Positions 43,672-53,578 of a stretch of DNA of 64,000 bases are shown here, piece after piece. The DNA comes from Nitrospira sp. (lineage in GTDB: Bacteria; Nitrospirota; Nitrospiria; Nitrospirales; Nitrospiraceae). Numbering within the stretch: position 1 is the stretch's first letter; each line of letters starts with the position of its first letter. The notes beneath the pieces are model-generated. The model ran no database searches. It was not told the origin of the DNA and saw nothing but the letters and a program-made list of their open reading frames with translations. Location: contig SWDG01000006.1 in NCBI GenBank assembly GCA_005116965.1, forward strand, positions 173,495 through 237,494, in the 5' to 3' direction. A program made the translations under genes and the position numbers.

Positions 43672-45126
43672 GTGCAAGCATCCCGTCCGTTCCTCGTGCA
43701 TGGCCAGTGGAAGTCAGGCGAGCGCTTGGCCCCGGTCGTTGATCCGTTCACCGGAAAACTCATCGCCCAGGTCACCCAAGCGACGGAATCGGATGTCGAT
43801 GAGGCCATCGCGTCTACGTGCAGTGCGGCGACCGCCATGGGCCAGCTGCCGGCGCACGCCAGATACAATACTCTCCAGCAGATCGCAGCCCTGCTCTATC
43901 GACGGCGAGATGAGGTCGCGCAGACCATCACGGCGGAGGCCGGTAAGCCGATCACCGACGCGAAGCGGGAAGTCAGCCGGGCAATCCAAACCTTCACGGT
44001 CGCCGCCGAAGAGGCACGTCGCATTCCCGGGGAGGTCGTCCCTCTGGATTGGACGCCCGGTTCCGATACGCATCTTGGCATGCTCCGCCGATTTCCGATC
44101 GGTCCGATTCTCGGCATTACCCCCTTCAACTTTCCGCTAAACCTCGTGGCCCACAAAGTGGCGCCGGCACTCGCTGCCGGGAATCCGATTCTGATCAAGC
44201 CGGCGCCTCAGACCCCGTTGACGGCGTTGCTTCTCGGAGAGATTGCGCTTGAAGCGGGACTTCCTCCGGGCGGGCTCAACGTGGTGCCCTGCGACAATGC
44301 CCTTGCCGAGCGGATGGTGGTCGATCCGCGATTCACATTGCTGAGCTTCACCGGAAGTGCCTCGGTGGGATGGATGCTGAAGGCAAAATGTGGGAAGAAA
44401 AAAGTCACGCTCGAACTTGGGGGGAACGCCGGTGTGATCATCGAGCCTGATGCCGATCTTGAACTGGCGGCCCAGCGTTGCGCGGCAGGCGGATTTGGGT
44501 ATGCCGGCCAGACGTGCATTTCGGTGCAACGGGTGTACGTGCATCATTCGGTCGCCGATGTGTTTACGACCAAGTTGCTCATGTATGTCGCTCGATTGAA
44601 GGCGGGAGATCCTGCCGACGAAACGACCACCGTCGGTCCTCTCATCGATCATGCGGCTGCTCAGCGCGTGGAGGGCTGGATCGGGGAAGCGGTTGCGGAG
44701 GGGGCGCGTGTATTGCTGGGAGGAAAGCGGAGGGGCTCGCTTGTCGAGGCGACGGTGTTGTCGAATGTGAAGCCTGATATGAAAGTCTCGTGTCAGGAGG
44801 TGTTTGGGCCGGTCGTGACCGTGACGCCGTATCGTCAGCTCAGCGAGGCCGTGGCGCTACTCAATCAATCGGCCTATGGATTGCAGGCTGGTCTGTTTAC
44901 GCAGGACATCAACAAGATTTTTTACGCCTTTCGGCATCTGGAAGTCGGCGCGGTCTTGGCGAATGAAATTCCCACGTTTCGTGCCGATCATATGCCCTAC
45001 GGCGGGGTGAAAGACTCCGGATTGGGACGCGAAGGCGTGCGGGCCGCGATCGAAGATATGACCGAGCCGCGCATGCTCATCTTGAATTTAAAAGACCTCC
45101 CAAATTCAACCGAAAAAAGTGTCTAG
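43672..45126 (+). CDS. NAD(P)-dependent aldehyde dehydrogenase
   Basis: The 484-residue enzyme starts at a GTG (MQASRPFLVHGQWKSG) and shows the Rossmann phrase FNFPLNLVAHKVAPAL, SFTGSASVGW, the catalytic Glu in VTLELGGNAG and the nucleophile Cys in GYAGQTCISVQRVYV. It resembles the lactaldehyde/succinate-semialdehyde branch. In this context it could oxidise aminoaldehydes from polyamine breakdown, but its substrate is not evident. No strong ribosome-binding site is seen before the GTG. Confidence 0.88.
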   Translation: MQASRPFLVHGQWKSGERLAPVVDPFTGKLIAQVTQATESDVDEAIASTCSAATAMGQLPAHARYNTLQQIAALLYRRRDEVAQTITAEAGKPITDAKREVSRAIQTFTVAAEEARRIPGEVVPLDWTPGSDTHLGMLRRFPIGPILGITPFNFPLNLVAHKVAPALAAGNPILIKPAPQTPLTALLLGEIALEAGLPPGGLNVVPCDNALAERMVVDPRFTLLSFTGSASVGWMLKAKCGKKKVTLELGGNAGVIIEPDADLELAAQRCAAGGFGYAGQTCISVQRVYVHHSVADVFTTKLLMYVARLKAGDPADETTTVGPLIDHAAAQRVEGWIGEAVAEGARVLLGGKRRGSLVEATVLSNVKPDMKVSCQEVFGPVVTVTPYRQLSEAVALLNQSAYGLQAGLFTQDINKIFYAFRHLEVGAVLANEIPTFRADHMPYGGVKDSGLGREGVRAAIEDMTEPRMLILNLKDLPNSTEKSV

Positions 45127-45282
45127 AAGATATTGCGAAGCCAGTCCAATCTTGCTACAACAAGCGCCTGATACAGCAGTTGATCTGGTCCGGTTTGTTT
45201 GTCTGGCTGGCCGATTGGGAACACGTCACCAAACAACCTTCGAACAACCAGAGAGGCCGATTACCAGACGAAAGGGGAAATG

Positions 45283-45852
45283 ATGGTACCTAAGCATATG
45301 TTTTTAACGAGAGGAGTGGGGGTCCACAAGGAAAAGCTGACCTCCTTCGAGGAGGCATTGCGCAGCGCTGGTGTGGCCTACTGCAACCTCGTCAGCGTGT
45401 CGTCCATTCTCCCGCCCCATTGCAAGGTTGTTCCTAGAAAGCGTGGGGAGCAACTGTTGAAGCCTGGAGAGATTACGTTTTGTGTTATGGCCCGATCTGA
45501 AACCAACGAACGCAATCAGCTGGTGTCAGCCTCCGTTGGTCTTGCGAAGCCCACGGACCTCGGCACGTATGGCTATCTGTCCGAGCACCATGCCCATGGT
45601 GAGACGGACGAGGAGACCGGAGAGTATACCGAAGATCTGGCCGCGCAGATGCTGGCGACGACGTTAGGCGTCGAGTTTGACCCGAATGTGGCTTGGAAAG
45701 AGCGTGAACAAGTGTTCAAGATGGGTGGGAAAATCGTAAAGACCCAGAATATCACCCAGTCGGCCGTCGGGAAGAAGGGGAAGTGGACGACAGTCATTGC
45801 ATTGGCGGTCTTCATCCCACCGGAAAATGTGCCCACCCGGTCTCGCAAGTAG
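45283..45852 (+). CDS. pdaD: Pyruvoyl-dependent arginine decarboxylase
   Basis: The 189-residue proenzyme matches archaeal-type PvlArg[26 protein letters not shown]-type core [18 protein letters not shown], and the glutamate-rich [17 protein letters not shown]. Self-cleavage at the serine in VSSILPP makes the pyruvoyl group. It turns arginine into agmatine. AAAGGGGA precedes two ATGs; the second is taken for spacing and family fit. The agmatinase gene follows after about 70 bases. Confidence 0.92.
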   Translation: MVPKHMFLTRGVGVHKEKLTSFEEALRSAGVAYCNLVSVSSILPPHCKVVPRKRGEQLLKPGEITFCVMARSETNERNQLVSASVGLAKPTDLGTYGYLSEHHAHGETDEETGEYTEDLAAQMLATTLGVEFDPNVAWKEREQVFKMGGKIVKTQNITQSAVGKKGKWTTVIALAVFIPPENVPTRSRK

Positions 45853-45920
45853 GGGCGGGTGTTGGTCTTGGATGCATGCATACCGATTCAGCCGTTGGTC
45901 TCATCAAGAGAAGCATGCCC

Positions 45921-46853
45921 ATGACGCTTCCCGTCGGTTGGGAGGGGCCCGACCATAACTTTCTGGGCATCGACGAACCCTGGTGTCATCCGGACCACGC
46001 GGGTGTCTACGTGCTGCCTGCTCCCTACGAGCACACCTCCAGCTATATCCGCGGATCGGACCACGGCCCCTCCGCCATTTTGGAAGCCTCGTCCCAGGTT
46101 GAATTCTACGACGAACAACTCGGGACTGAGCCGTTTCGAGAATGGGGCGGGATTGCGACGGCTTCACCGCTCGATCTCAAAGGGAGCGTCGACCGCGCGG
46201 CCGTCGACGCCATTGAAGCGTTTGTCTCCCCGCATGTCGGAACCGGACGGTTTCTCATCACGCTGACAGGTGAACACACCGGCGCCTTGGGAGCGATCCG
46301 GGCCCATACGAAGCGGTATCCGCAGATGACCGTGGTGCAGATCGATGCCCATGGAGATCTACGGGATGCCTATCAAGGCAATCCGTTCAGTCATGCCAGC
46401 GTGATGGCGCGGGTCGTGGACGATGGATTACCACTGGTGCAGGTAGGCATCCGATCGATCAGCCGAGAAGAGGTCGCTCGTGTTGAGGCCATGGACCGAA
46501 TCAAGACGTTTTATGCGGCGACGATCCTTGATCCATCCGGTCCGTACGAAGGCAAAGCATCGAACTGGATACCAGATGTGGTTGCGGTCTGCCGAACGCC
46601 CGTGTACCTCACATTCGACTGTGATGGGTTGGATGCGTCCATCATGCCCGCCTTGGGCACTCCCGAGCCGGGTGGGCTTGGGTGGTACGAAACCCTCAAC
46701 CTCATCACCGCGTTGGCCAACGGGCCTGGCATCGTCGGGATGGATGTCAGCGAGATCGCTCCCATTGAAGGATTCGTGGCGCCGCAATTTTCCATCGCAC
46801 GGTTGATCTATCGCATACTCGGTCGTATCAAGGCCGGCCGTCGTGTCCATTAG
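45921..46853 (+). CDS. speB: Agmatinase (ureohydrolase family)
   Basis: The 310-residue enzyme carries the binuclear manganese ligands of ureohydrolases: TGEHTGALGAI (variant of GGDH), VVQIDAHGDLRD, FSHASVMARV and LTFDCDGLDASIMPALGTPE (D-x-D), plus E-type EIAPIEG. It removes urea from agmatine to give putrescine. The first ligand motif is GEH instead of the usual GGDH/GGEH. ATG at 45921 is preferred; an ATG two codons upstream is possible. It completes the arginine-agmatine-putrescine route. Confidence 0.9.
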   Translation: MTLPVGWEGPDHNFLGIDEPWCHPDHAGVYVLPAPYEHTSSYIRGSDHGPSAILEASSQVEFYDEQLGTEPFREWGGIATASPLDLKGSVDRAAVDAIEAFVSPHVGTGRFLITLTGEHTGALGAIRAHTKRYPQMTVVQIDAHGDLRDAYQGNPFSHASVMARVVDDGLPLVQVGIRSISREEVARVEAMDRIKTFYAATILDPSGPYEGKASNWIPDVVAVCRTPVYLTFDCDGLDASIMPALGTPEPGGLGWYETLNLITALANGPGIVGMDVSEIAPIEGFVAPQFSIARLIYRILGRIKAGRRVH

Positions 46854-46888
46854 CGGTTAATATCACACGTCATTCGCCCCATCTTTGC

Positions 46889-47602
46889 GTGACTCGAACT
46901 ATCCGCATCAATAAGTTCTTTACGGAACATGGAATCTGTTCCCGGCGCGAAGCTGACCGCTTGGTTGAGTCTGCAGTCATCACGATCAATGGCCGAGTAG
47001 CCAAACTCGGTGACCAGGTCGAGGTAAGCGACGTCATTGCCCGCGAGGGCCGCGTCATTCCGTGGGGGAAGCCGAACCTCTATATCAAGTATCATAAGCC
47101 TGTCGGCGTGACGACGACGAGCGAATTGCATGTCGCCCGCAATATCATTGCGGAGATTGGGCATCCAGAGCGGATTTTTCCGATCGGACGGCTGGATAAG
47201 GATTCGTCCGGTCTCATCTTGCTGACGAACGATGGGAACATCGTGAACGAGATTCTCCGCGCCGAATTCGGACATGAACGGGAGTACCTCGTGCAAGTCG
47301 ATCGTCCGTTCGACCAAGCATTCCTGGATCGCATGTCCTGCGGAGTCGTCATTCTCGGAAGCGTCACGAGGCCCTGTCAGATGACGCGAGTCAGGCGTGA
47401 TCAGTTTCGCATCATCCTGACCGAGGGACGGAACCGGCAGATCAGGCGCATGTGTCACGCGCTTGGCTATCGCGTGACCACGCTGCACCGGACGAGGATT
47501 ATGCACATAACCGTCAAAGGGCTGCGCGTCGGTGAGTGGAAAGAGCTTAGAAGTCAGGAGCGAGAACAACTCATGCGAGCTGTGGGGCGATCTCACATAT
47601 GA
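46889..47602 (+). CDS. rluF: RluF/RsuA-type rRNA pseudouridine synthase
   Basis: The 237-residue protein has an S4 RNA-binding start (RINKFFTEHGICSRREADRL), and the pseudouridine synthase core with the catalytic Asp in FPIGRLDKDSSGLILLTNDG and EGRNRQIRRMCHALGY. The sequence is closer to RluF/RsuA than to RluA. The start is a GTG with weak upstream pairing. It follows agmatinase by 35 bases, and may be only a read-through neighbour. Confidence 0.88.
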   Translation: MTRTIRINKFFTEHGICSRREADRLVESAVITINGRVAKLGDQVEVSDVIAREGRVIPWGKPNLYIKYHKPVGVTTTSELHVARNIIAEIGHPERIFPIGRLDKDSSGLILLTNDGNIVNEILRAEFGHEREYLVQVDRPFDQAFLDRMSCGVVILGSVTRPCQMTRVRRDQFRIILTEGRNRQIRRMCHALGYRVTTLHRTRIMHITVKGLRVGEWKELRSQEREQLMRAVGRSHI

Positions 47603-47630
47603 TGGATCTCGTCTTGTAGTCAGTCAAGAA

Positions 47631-47658
47631 TGCCGCTGGAGGGCCTTTCAACAGCCTG
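47631..47658. repeat. Possible end fragment of the dispersed repeat
   Basis: TGCCGCTGGAGGGCCTTTCA and ACAGCCTG resemble the right end of the 36343-36466 element (TGCCGGACGG, TTTTGAAC, GTCCTG). It lies between converging genes and is followed by a short T-run, so it could also act as a terminator. The match is short. Confidence 0.35.
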
Positions 47659-47661
47659 TTT

Positions 47662-48561
47662 TTAGCCGAGTAGTTCTTGCCGGGCGGTCCGGACGAGAGC
47701 AAGGACGGCCGGGTGCTTCAGCCGTCGTTCCACCGTGATCGCATAGAAATGTTGCTTGAGCGTCTCAAGCCGTCCGAGCACCTGCACTTGGTATTGGCGG
47801 CAGATTTCCTTCTCGATCACCGACGCGCCGGGGAAGATGCCATATCCGTCCTGGCCGAACGCCTTCAAGGTTGCGCTGTCGTCGAACTCTCCCACAATGT
47901 TGGGCCGCAGCCCATGGTTGATTAGCCATTGGTCGAGCAGTCGTCGAAGCACGGCGTTGGGCGTTGGGAGGAGCAAGGGGGCGTTGTTTAATGACTGCGG
48001 AAATTCCCGACGATATTGAGCCGTCAGCTTCGCCGTTGCAAACAGCGTGATTCCTGATTCGCCCAAGGGATGGCTGTAGGCGTGCTCCTTGATGCTTGAT
48101 GGGGGTGGTGTGTCGGCGATTACGAGATCCAATCGATGGGCCGTCAGATCGGTCAAGAGTTGGAGCAGTTTGTCTTCTTGGCAGATCAAACGGGTCGGTC
48201 GGTACAGTTTCAGAGCCGACTTGAGGAGTTGGGTTGCCAGCGGTTTTGGAACGGCGTCTGCGATGCCGACGACCAGCCGGGCAGGATGCCCATTCACCTG
48301 CCCTTTGACCGTGTTCATCAGTTCCTGTCCGGTCGAAAAGATGTCTTCGGCGTACTTAAATACCAGATGTCCCATCTCCGTCAACGCCAGCCGGCGCCCT
48401 GTTCGGATGAACAACTTTTCGCCCAAGGTATTTTCCAACTGTCCGATCTGTCCGCTGATCGTGGGTTGGGCCAAGCGGAGTTCTTCGCACGCTTTCGTCA
48501 TGGTGCCGTGCTTCGCGACAGACCAGAAATACAAGAGATGATGATAGTTCAACCACTCCAT
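47662..48561 (-). CDS. nhaR: LysR-type regulator, NhaR-like
   Basis: The 299-residue protein starts MEWLNYHHLLYFWSVAKHGT, followed by an HTH (ACEELRLAQPTISGQIGQLE) and a LysR effector domain. The N-terminus (NYHHLLYFWSV, ISGQIGQLE) and the phrase VVGIADAVPKPLATQLL match NhaR rather than other LysR proteins. E. coli NhaR responds to sodium and pH. GGGGG lies before the ATG. It is divergent from the first TolC-like gene (start at 48706) and may control the export locus. Confidence 0.85.
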   Translation of the reverse strand: MEWLNYHHLLYFWSVAKHGTMTKACEELRLAQPTISGQIGQLENTLGEKLFIRTGRRLALTEMGHLVFKYAEDIFSTGQELMNTVKGQVNGHPARLVVGIADAVPKPLATQLLKSALKLYRPTRLICQEDKLLQLLTDLTAHRLDLVIADTPPPSSIKEHAYSHPLGESGITLFATAKLTAQYRREFPQSLNNAPLLLPTPNAVLRRLLDQWLINHGLRPNIVGEFDDSATLKAFGQDGYGIFPGASVIEKEICRQYQVQVLGRLETLKQHFYAITVERRLKHPAVLALVRTARQELLG

Positions 48562-48705
48562 GCGGCCCCCTTCGGTTGAGTCGGAGGCACTACTATACAT
48601 AGGAATTACCGATATCTCCAATCCGCTTTATCTATTTTCAAAAAAGAAGGGGAGATTGCTACTGTTGGCGCCGTCCGCCCAATGTATACGAGAGGAGCAT
48701 CCTTC

Positions 48706-50256
48706 ATGATCGCTCTGGTATTGGCCCTTGTGACTCTCCTGCCAATGACCGCACTGGCGGAACAGATTCATGATTCCAGCGCATTGAACGTCCAGTCGAC
48801 GCGCACCGCTCCACTGAGCATTGGCGAAGTTCTGGCTCGCATTGAGTTGACGCATCCACTGCTTCGAGCGATGGGGGCCGAGCGAACGAAGGCCCGGGCG
48901 AAAATCCTCAAGGCGCTCGGGGCCTGGGAACCGCAAGTCAAGAACTATATACAGACCGAACGGTATAATACGTGGAATCTCACGACGGCGTTCGACATTC
49001 CAAGTCAACACACGACGGGGTATGCCGACAGCACGGTCCAGGTCGGGCATCCATGGGGCTTCACAGTCGAAGGCGGGCTCCGCAGCGGTTTCGGGGATCG
49101 CGGCAACGCCAGGATTGCTTATCCGCCTGATTTGCTGGGCACCTATCAGCAGCAGCATTTCTACTACGGCGGGTCGTTCCACCTGCTTCGAGGCTTCATG
49201 GTCAACGAGGAGAACGCCCAGTTTCAACAGGCTGAACTCTCAGGGCCGCAAGCGGAGATCAAGGTGGCGCAGAAGCGACAGGATCTCTACCTGGCCGGGG
49301 CCGTGCAGTACTGGGATTGGCAGGTCGCCGTCAGGCAAGCCGAGATGGTAAAGCGTGCCTTGGCCGTTGCCGAAGAGCGCGTGGTCCAGGTCGAAGGGTT
49401 GGCCAAGGGCGGGAAGGTCGCGCCGCTCGATGTCGTCGAGGTGAGTCAAGAGGTGCAGAAGCGTCGAGAGGCTGCCATCGCCGCCCAGCGGAAGGTGGAG
49501 TATGAGCAGTACAAGCTGTCCCTCTTTCTCTGGGAGAACGGCGAGCCTGTGACGCCGCGACCGGAATGGGCGCCTGAATTCCAGGGCGAAACGCCGCTCC
49601 CGACGAAGGAGGAGGTCGCGGCCTATAAAGTAGAGGCGAAAGAAGCGCGGCCGGAAGTCCAGGATCTCTATATTGAAGCCAAGATGAACAATATCGATAT
49701 CAAGCTCGCCAAGAACAAACTGCTCCCGTTGTTGGATCTTGAGGGGGGGCCGACCAAAGGCGCTGCGGACTGGGTTGTGGGACTCGGGTATCGGGTCGGC
49801 GTGCACCTTGAGGTGCCGGTGTTCCAGCGGGAAGGGCGTGGGAAAGTCATGGCTGCGGAAGTGAACCAGCAACAATTGGCGTTGAAGCAGCTGTACACCG
49901 AGCAACAAGTCAGCATCGACGTGGATAACTGGCTCTCGGCCCAAGTACGCGCCAGAGACCGGGTGATGGCGGCGACGGAAGCCCTGCGGTTGGCCAAGAC
50001 GCTGGAAGAAGGTGAGCGCACGAGGTTTAACATGGGGGCCACCACCGTGTTATTCGTAAACCTCCGAGAGCGCAACGTAGTGGAATCGGCGTACCAGCTG
50101 TATCGGGCGCAGGCCGACTACGCCGTGTCGCGTGGAGGGATGCTGTGGGCCAGGGGAGCATTGGCCAAGCCGTGGGCCGAAAGCGAGTTGAGCAAGTACG
50201 GGAGCCCGCTGACGGCAGCGGGCATGAACGGTTACAAACAACCGGGCCGCGATTAA
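48706..50256 (+). CDS. TolC-like outer-membrane channel, first of three
   Basis: The 516-residue protein has a signal peptide (MIALVLALVTLLPMTALAEQ) and the TolC repeat layout with a long helical hairpin: REAAIAAQRKVEYEQYKLSL and the late RFNMGATTVLFVNLRERNVV. It forms an outer-membrane exit duct as a trimer. Its start is set by AGGAG in the cassette AGGAGCATCCTTC directly before the ATG. The C-terminus reads GYKQPGRD. It is 24 bases from the next paralogue. Confidence 0.85.
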   Translation: MIALVLALVTLLPMTALAEQIHDSSALNVQSTRTAPLSIGEVLARIELTHPLLRAMGAERTKARAKILKALGAWEPQVKNYIQTERYNTWNLTTAFDIPSQHTTGYADSTVQVGHPWGFTVEGGLRSGFGDRGNARIAYPPDLLGTYQQQHFYYGGSFHLLRGFMVNEENAQFQQAELSGPQAEIKVAQKRQDLYLAGAVQYWDWQVAVRQAEMVKRALAVAEERVVQVEGLAKGGKVAPLDVVEVSQEVQKRREAAIAAQRKVEYEQYKLSLFLWENGEPVTPRPEWAPEFQGETPLPTKEEVAAYKVEAKEARPEVQDLYIEAKMNNIDIKLAKNKLLPLLDLEGGPTKGAADWVVGLGYRVGVHLEVPVFQREGRGKVMAAEVNQQQLALKQLYTEQQVSIDVDNWLSAQVRARDRVMAATEALRLAKTLEEGERTRFNMGATTVLFVNLRERNVVESAYQLYRAQADYAVSRGGMLWARGALAKPWAESELSKYGSPLTAAGMNGYKQPGRD

Positions 50257-50279
50257 TCTGGCATAAGGAGCATCCTTCG

Positions 50280-51827
50280 ATGGCCGCTCTATTACTCGTG
50301 ATTCTGATCTTGCTTCCCGTGGCGACCGTGGCGGGACCCGTGCATGATTCAAGCGTATTGAAGGCGCAGTCCGCCCGCACCGAGCCCCTGACCATCAGCG
50401 AAGTGCTCGCTCGTATTGAGCTGACGCATCCGTTGCTTCGGGCGACCGGGGTTGATCGGATGCAGGCCAGGGCGAAAATTCTAAAGGCGCTCGGGGCCTG
50501 GGAACCGACGTTCAAGAACAGGACAGAGGTTGATCGGTATCAGTCTTGGAATTTCTTGGCCTTCGTGAATGAAACGACGGGGGGATTTAACGACAGCACG
50601 ATCGAGATGGGGCATCCCTGGGGCTTCAGGCTCAATGGGGGGATCCGCAACGGGTTTGGGGATCGTACCAGCCAAGGCGCCCATGCGCTCCTCGCGAATG
50701 ATGGACTGCTCTTCTGGCATAACCAGCAAATGCTCGTCGGTGGGGAGGCCCACCTGCTACGCGGCCTTATGATGAACGACGAGTACGCCGACTTCCAGAA
50801 GGCCGAACTCGCGGGGCCTCAGGCGGAGATCCATGTCGCTCAGGAACGACAGGACCTGTATCTTGCCGGGGCCGTGCAGTACTGGGACTGGCAGCTGGCG
50901 GTAAAGCAGGCTGAAGTGCAAAAGCGGACATTGGCCGTCGCTGAAGAACGCCTCCTTCAGATGCAAGGACTAGCCAAGGGTGGGAGGGTGGCGCCGCTCG
51001 ATGTCATTGAAGCCAACCAAGAGGTTCAGCATCGGCGAGAGGCTGCCATCGCCGCCCAGCGGAAAGTGGAGTATGAGCAGTACAAACTGTCCCTCTTTCT
51101 TTGGGAGAATAGCGAGCCGGTTACACCGAGGCCGGAATGGGCGCCAGAGTTCCAGGGCGAGACTCCTTTGCCGACCAAGGAGGAAATCGCCGCGAACAAA
51201 GTGGCGGCGAAAGAAGATCGGCCAGAAGTACGGGAGCTCTACATCGAAGCCAAGATGAACAATATCGACATCAAGCTCGCCAAGAACTACCTGCTCCCAA
51301 AGTTTGATTTTAAGGGAGGGCAAATGGAAGCCGGTGCGGACTGGACTGTGGGAGTCGGGTATCGGACGGAATCGTGGTTTGCGATGCCGCTGTTCCAGCG
51401 GGAAGGGCGCGGGAAGGTTCTGTACGCTGAAGCGGAGCAGCAACAATTGGTCTTCAAACAGCTGTACGCCGAGCAACAAGTCAGTATCGACGTGGACAAC
51501 TGGCTCTCGGCTCAAGTGCGGGCCAGAGACCGGGTAAAAGCGGCGACGGAAGCGCTGCGATTGGCCAAGACCTTGGAAGAGGGTGAGCGTACACGTTTCA
51601 ACATGGGGGCGAGCAGTGTGCTGTTCGTCAATCTGCGGGAACGCAATGTCGTAGATACAGCCTACAAGCTCTACCAGGCACAGTATGATTACACATTGTC
51701 ACGCGGAGGAATGTTGTGGGCCAAGGGCGCGTTGGCCAAGCCGTGGCCAGAAAGCGAGTTGGCCAAGTACGGGGACCCGCTGACGGCGGCGGGCATGAGC
51801 GGTTTCAAACGACCAGGACGCGATTAA
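50280..51827 (+). CDS. TolC-like outer-membrane channel, second of three
   Basis: The 515-residue paralogue starts MAALLLVILILLPVATVAGP, with the same AGGAGCATCCTTC cassette upstream. Long stretches of the helical part are near-identical to the first copy (YEQYKLSLFLWENSEPVTPR), while the stretch after residue 55 that would face the outside or the channel mouth differs (FLAFVNETTGGFNDSTIEMG). It ends GFKRPGRD. Duplication followed by divergence of one region suggests different partners or cargo. Confidence 0.85.
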   Translation: MAALLLVILILLPVATVAGPVHDSSVLKAQSARTEPLTISEVLARIELTHPLLRATGVDRMQARAKILKALGAWEPTFKNRTEVDRYQSWNFLAFVNETTGGFNDSTIEMGHPWGFRLNGGIRNGFGDRTSQGAHALLANDGLLFWHNQQMLVGGEAHLLRGLMMNDEYADFQKAELAGPQAEIHVAQERQDLYLAGAVQYWDWQLAVKQAEVQKRTLAVAEERLLQMQGLAKGGRVAPLDVIEANQEVQHRREAAIAAQRKVEYEQYKLSLFLWENSEPVTPRPEWAPEFQGETPLPTKEEIAANKVAAKEDRPEVRELYIEAKMNNIDIKLAKNYLLPKFDFKGGQMEAGADWTVGVGYRTESWFAMPLFQREGRGKVLYAEAEQQQLVFKQLYAEQQVSIDVDNWLSAQVRARDRVKAATEALRLAKTLEEGERTRFNMGASSVLFVNLRERNVVDTAYKLYQAQYDYTLSRGGMLWAKGALAKPWPESELAKYGDPLTAAGMSGFKRPGRD

Positions 51828-51852
51828 TTCAGCAACAAAGGAGCATCCTTCC

Positions 51853-53448
51853 TTGATCCTTCTCTTGCTGTTCTTGTTGATGATGGTGCCGGCGACCGCA
51901 CTGGCGGACTCGTTGCTCGACTCGAGTGTCCTGCAAGCGCAGTCGACTCGGACTGCTCCTCTGACCATTGAAGAGGTGCTGGCCAGGATTGAGTTGACCC
52001 ATCCGCTGCTCAAGGCAACCGGACTGGAGCGGGCGCAGGCTCGAGCGAAAGTCCTGAAAGCCTTGGCTGCGTGGGAGCCCAAGGTTCGGAACGAGATCGA
52101 GTTCGACCGGTATCAAACGTTCAATCTGACGAACGTCAGTGGCGCACCGAATCACTTAAGTTCTGGCTATAACGATCTCTTTGTCAAGCTTGGGCACCCC
52201 TGGGGGTGGGAGCTCTTCGTCGGTATCCGTAACGTCTTTGGGGATCATGCTACTCTCATGGGGGACAACACTAATGCCCCAACACGTAATGTACAGAGTC
52301 CAGGGGTGGGGATCCCTCAAGACTTGCAACTGTTCTATCCGCAGCAAATGGCCATAATCGGCGGAAAGTTTAATCTCCTGCGAGGGTTCATGGTCAACGA
52401 AGAGAACGCCCAGTTTCAACAGGCCGAACTCGCGGGGCCGCAAGCGGAGATCAAGGTGGCGCAGAAACGGCAAGATCTCTATCTCGCCGGGGCCGTGCAA
52501 TACTGGGACTGGCAGGTTGCCGTCAAACAAGCCGATGTGGTGAAGCGTGCACTGGCCGTCGCGGAAGAGCGCTATCGCATGGTTGAGGGGAGATCAAAAG
52601 CCGGCGCGGTCGCTCCGATCGACGTGGTCGAAGCCAAAGAAGAAGTTCAGCGACGTCGAGAAGCCGCAATTGCCGCGCAGCGAAAGGTTGAGTACGAGCA
52701 ATATAAGCTGGCGCTCTTTCTCTGGGAGAACGGCGAACCTATGACGCCTCGCCCTGAATGGGCGCCGGAATTTACAGGGGAAACGCCGTTGCCGAGTGAC
52801 GAGGATGTGGCGGCCTTCAAGGTGGAAGCGACGGAGGACCGGCCGGAAGTGCGAGATCTCTACATTGAAGCCAAATTGAATAATATCGAACTGAAACTGG
52901 CGAAGAATGGTCTGCTTCCCAAGCTCACGGTTGAGGGGGGCCCGGCGATCGGCTCTATCTATTGGGTTGGAGGTGTTGGCTACCGAATGGCTACTTTGTT
53001 CAGTATGCCGTTGTTCAATCGGACTGCTCGAGGGAAGGCCCTTCACGCGGAAGCGCAGCAGGAACGATTGGTATGGAAACAAGCCTATGCCGAGCGACAA
53101 GTTCAGATCGACGTTGATAACTGGCTTTCTGCCCAAGTGCGGGCGAGAGATCGTGTGAAGGCTGCGACAGAAGCTCTACGCTTGGCCAAGACGTTGGAAG
53201 AGGGCGAACGAGCTCGGTTTAATATGGGAGCAACGAGCGTGCTCTTCGTCAACCTGCGCGAGCGTACGGTGGTCGCAGCGGCCTATGAGCTCTACCGCGC
53301 CCAGGCCGATTATGTCGTGTCTCGAGGAGGAATGCTGTGGGCCAGAGGGGCGTTGTCGAAAGCGGTGCCTGACAACATACTCGCCAAATACGGTGATCAA
53401 TTACACGCGGCAGGGTCATCAGGCCGTAAACTGCCGGGACGTGACTAA
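51853..53448 (+). CDS. TolC-like outer-membrane channel, third of three
   Basis: The 531-residue paralogue starts at a TTG (MILLLLFLLMMVPATALADS) placed at the same distance from the AGGAGCATCCTTC cassette as in the other copies, which decides the start. It has an insertion of about 15 residues in the variable region (GDNTNAPTRNVQSPGVGIPQ). It shares the helical hairpin (LYRAQADYVVSRGGMLWARG) and the ending GRKLPGRD. The gap to the ABC gene is 130 bases. Confidence 0.85.
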   Translation: MILLLLFLLMMVPATALADSLLDSSVLQAQSTRTAPLTIEEVLARIELTHPLLKATGLERAQARAKVLKALAAWEPKVRNEIEFDRYQTFNLTNVSGAPNHLSSGYNDLFVKLGHPWGWELFVGIRNVFGDHATLMGDNTNAPTRNVQSPGVGIPQDLQLFYPQQMAIIGGKFNLLRGFMVNEENAQFQQAELAGPQAEIKVAQKRQDLYLAGAVQYWDWQVAVKQADVVKRALAVAEERYRMVEGRSKAGAVAPIDVVEAKEEVQRRREAAIAAQRKVEYEQYKLALFLWENGEPMTPRPEWAPEFTGETPLPSDEDVAAFKVEATEDRPEVRDLYIEAKLNNIELKLAKNGLLPKLTVEGGPAIGSIYWVGGVGYRMATLFSMPLFNRTARGKALHAEAQQERLVWKQAYAERQVQIDVDNWLSAQVRARDRVKAATEALRLAKTLEEGERARFNMGATSVLFVNLRERTVVAAAYELYRAQADYVVSRGGMLWARGALSKAVPDNILAKYGDQLHAAGSSGRKLPGRD

Positions 53449-53578
53449 GCTGTGCGTGAGGTCGGTGGTAGAAGATAGTTCATTCGGTGGGTTGGAAATA
53501 AACTCTCGAACATGATCTAGTTGGTGAGGGGTGTAAGGGGCCAATGATTCACATTTTGACTTATTACTGGGGGTGGTC

